36,232 bases of DNA. It comes from Acrasis kona (Eukaryota; Heterolobosea; Eutetramitea; Acrasida; Acrasidae). The translations under genes were made by a program, and so were the position numbers. The stretch is from assembly GCA_026419775.2 (NCBI GenBank), contig JAOPGA020001542.1:1-36232 (forward strand), in the 5' to 3' direction. Positions 36,123-36,232 of this stretch are shown here, piece by piece. Below the pieces are notes generated by a model, which was not told the DNA's origin, did not search any database, and saw only the letters and a program-made list of their open reading frames with translations. Numbering within the stretch: position 1 is the stretch's first letter; the number at the start of each line of letters is the position of its first letter.

Positions 36123-36232
36123 ATGGCAAGAAAGCCAAAGCCACAGCACATCCAGCTCCCAACTCATATGAGCAGAAAGCACTCGCCAGGCACTGCAGAG
36201 CTCACGAGTGCAACTGTAAATATGAAGGGCTT
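36123..36232 (+). CDS. Possible start of a gene cut by the right edge
   Basis: ATG at 36123 followed by 36 open codons to the window end (MARKPKPQHIQLPTHMSRKH...). Local GC content rises compared with the AT-rich spacer before it, as at other gene starts here. Too short to name. Confidence 0.35.
   Translation, partial: MARKPKPQHIQLPTHMSRKHSPGTAELTSATVNMKG

Overview
The window looks like a draft contig from a unicellular eukaryote with a compact genome. Twenty-three introns can be placed by reading-frame continuity in the confidently identified genes. All are 36-48 nt, start GTAAGT/GTATGT/GTGAGT-like and usually carry CTAA(C/T) shortly before the AG. The gene set combines a HELQ-type helicase, a diaphanous-type formin, a mitochondrially targeted bacterial/FZL-type dynamin, lysosomal-type hydrolases, and a Cache-HAMP sensor with a cyclase-like domain. 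Together with moderate AT-richness this best fits a free-living amoeboid or amoeboflagellate protist. A heterolobosean (Naegleria/Acrasis-like) is my best guess, but that is inference and not proven by any single feature.

Positions 1 to about 27,000 are gene-dense and mostly single-copy. In order they hold HELQ (cut by the left edge), a secreted GH1 beta-glycosidase, a long coiled-coil protein, a GT18 (MGAT5-like) glycosyltransferase, a formin, a short-chain dehydrogenase, a dynamin-like GTPase, a probable structured-RNA locus, a small membrane coiled-coil protein, an S28 serine peptidase, an SVOP-like MFS transporter, a GH38 alpha-mannosidase, a small internally duplicated protein, a Cache-HAMP-pseudocyclase and a secreted His/Pro/Gly/Arg-rich repeat protein. 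Genes often alternate in strand. Convergent pairs almost touch (16 bp and 23 bp gaps, and one 8-bp overlap of stop codons), and divergent pairs share promoters of about 90-350 bp. Two very small intron-bearing genes (23.2-23.6 kb and 26.7-26.9 kb) become visible only after splicing.

From about 27 kb to about 35 kb the character changes. Long AT-rich non-coding stretches, short direct and inverted repeats, ambiguous bases, a broken pogo-like DNA transposon, a 5'-truncated LINE with an 18-bp target-site duplication nested in another element-like ORF, a (TTTTA)n tract and several unrecognised ORFs are packed together. Two of these ORFs (28.5-29.0 kb and 30.5-31.1 kb) look distantly related to each other. 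A spliced coiled-coil protein gene (33.0-34.0 kb) and a 211-aa orphan (34.5-35.2 kb) lie in this zone. At its right border is a clear gene for a prokaryotic-type zinc-ribbon protein (DUF2082-like) that carries a 37-nt spliceosomal intron. The right edge cuts another possible ORF.

Functionally, the left part is housekeeping and endomembrane biology: DNA repair (HELQ), actin nucleation (formin), N-glycan branching and breakdown (GT18, GH38), lysosomal or secreted hydrolysis (GH1, S28), transport (MFS) and organelle membrane remodelling (dynamin). I see no operon-like logic beyond shared promoters. The most unusual parts are the nested mobile-element zone, the structured-RNA candidate at about 15.0-15.4 kb, the frame anomaly inside the formin FH1 repeat, and the intron-bearing DUF2082-like gene.
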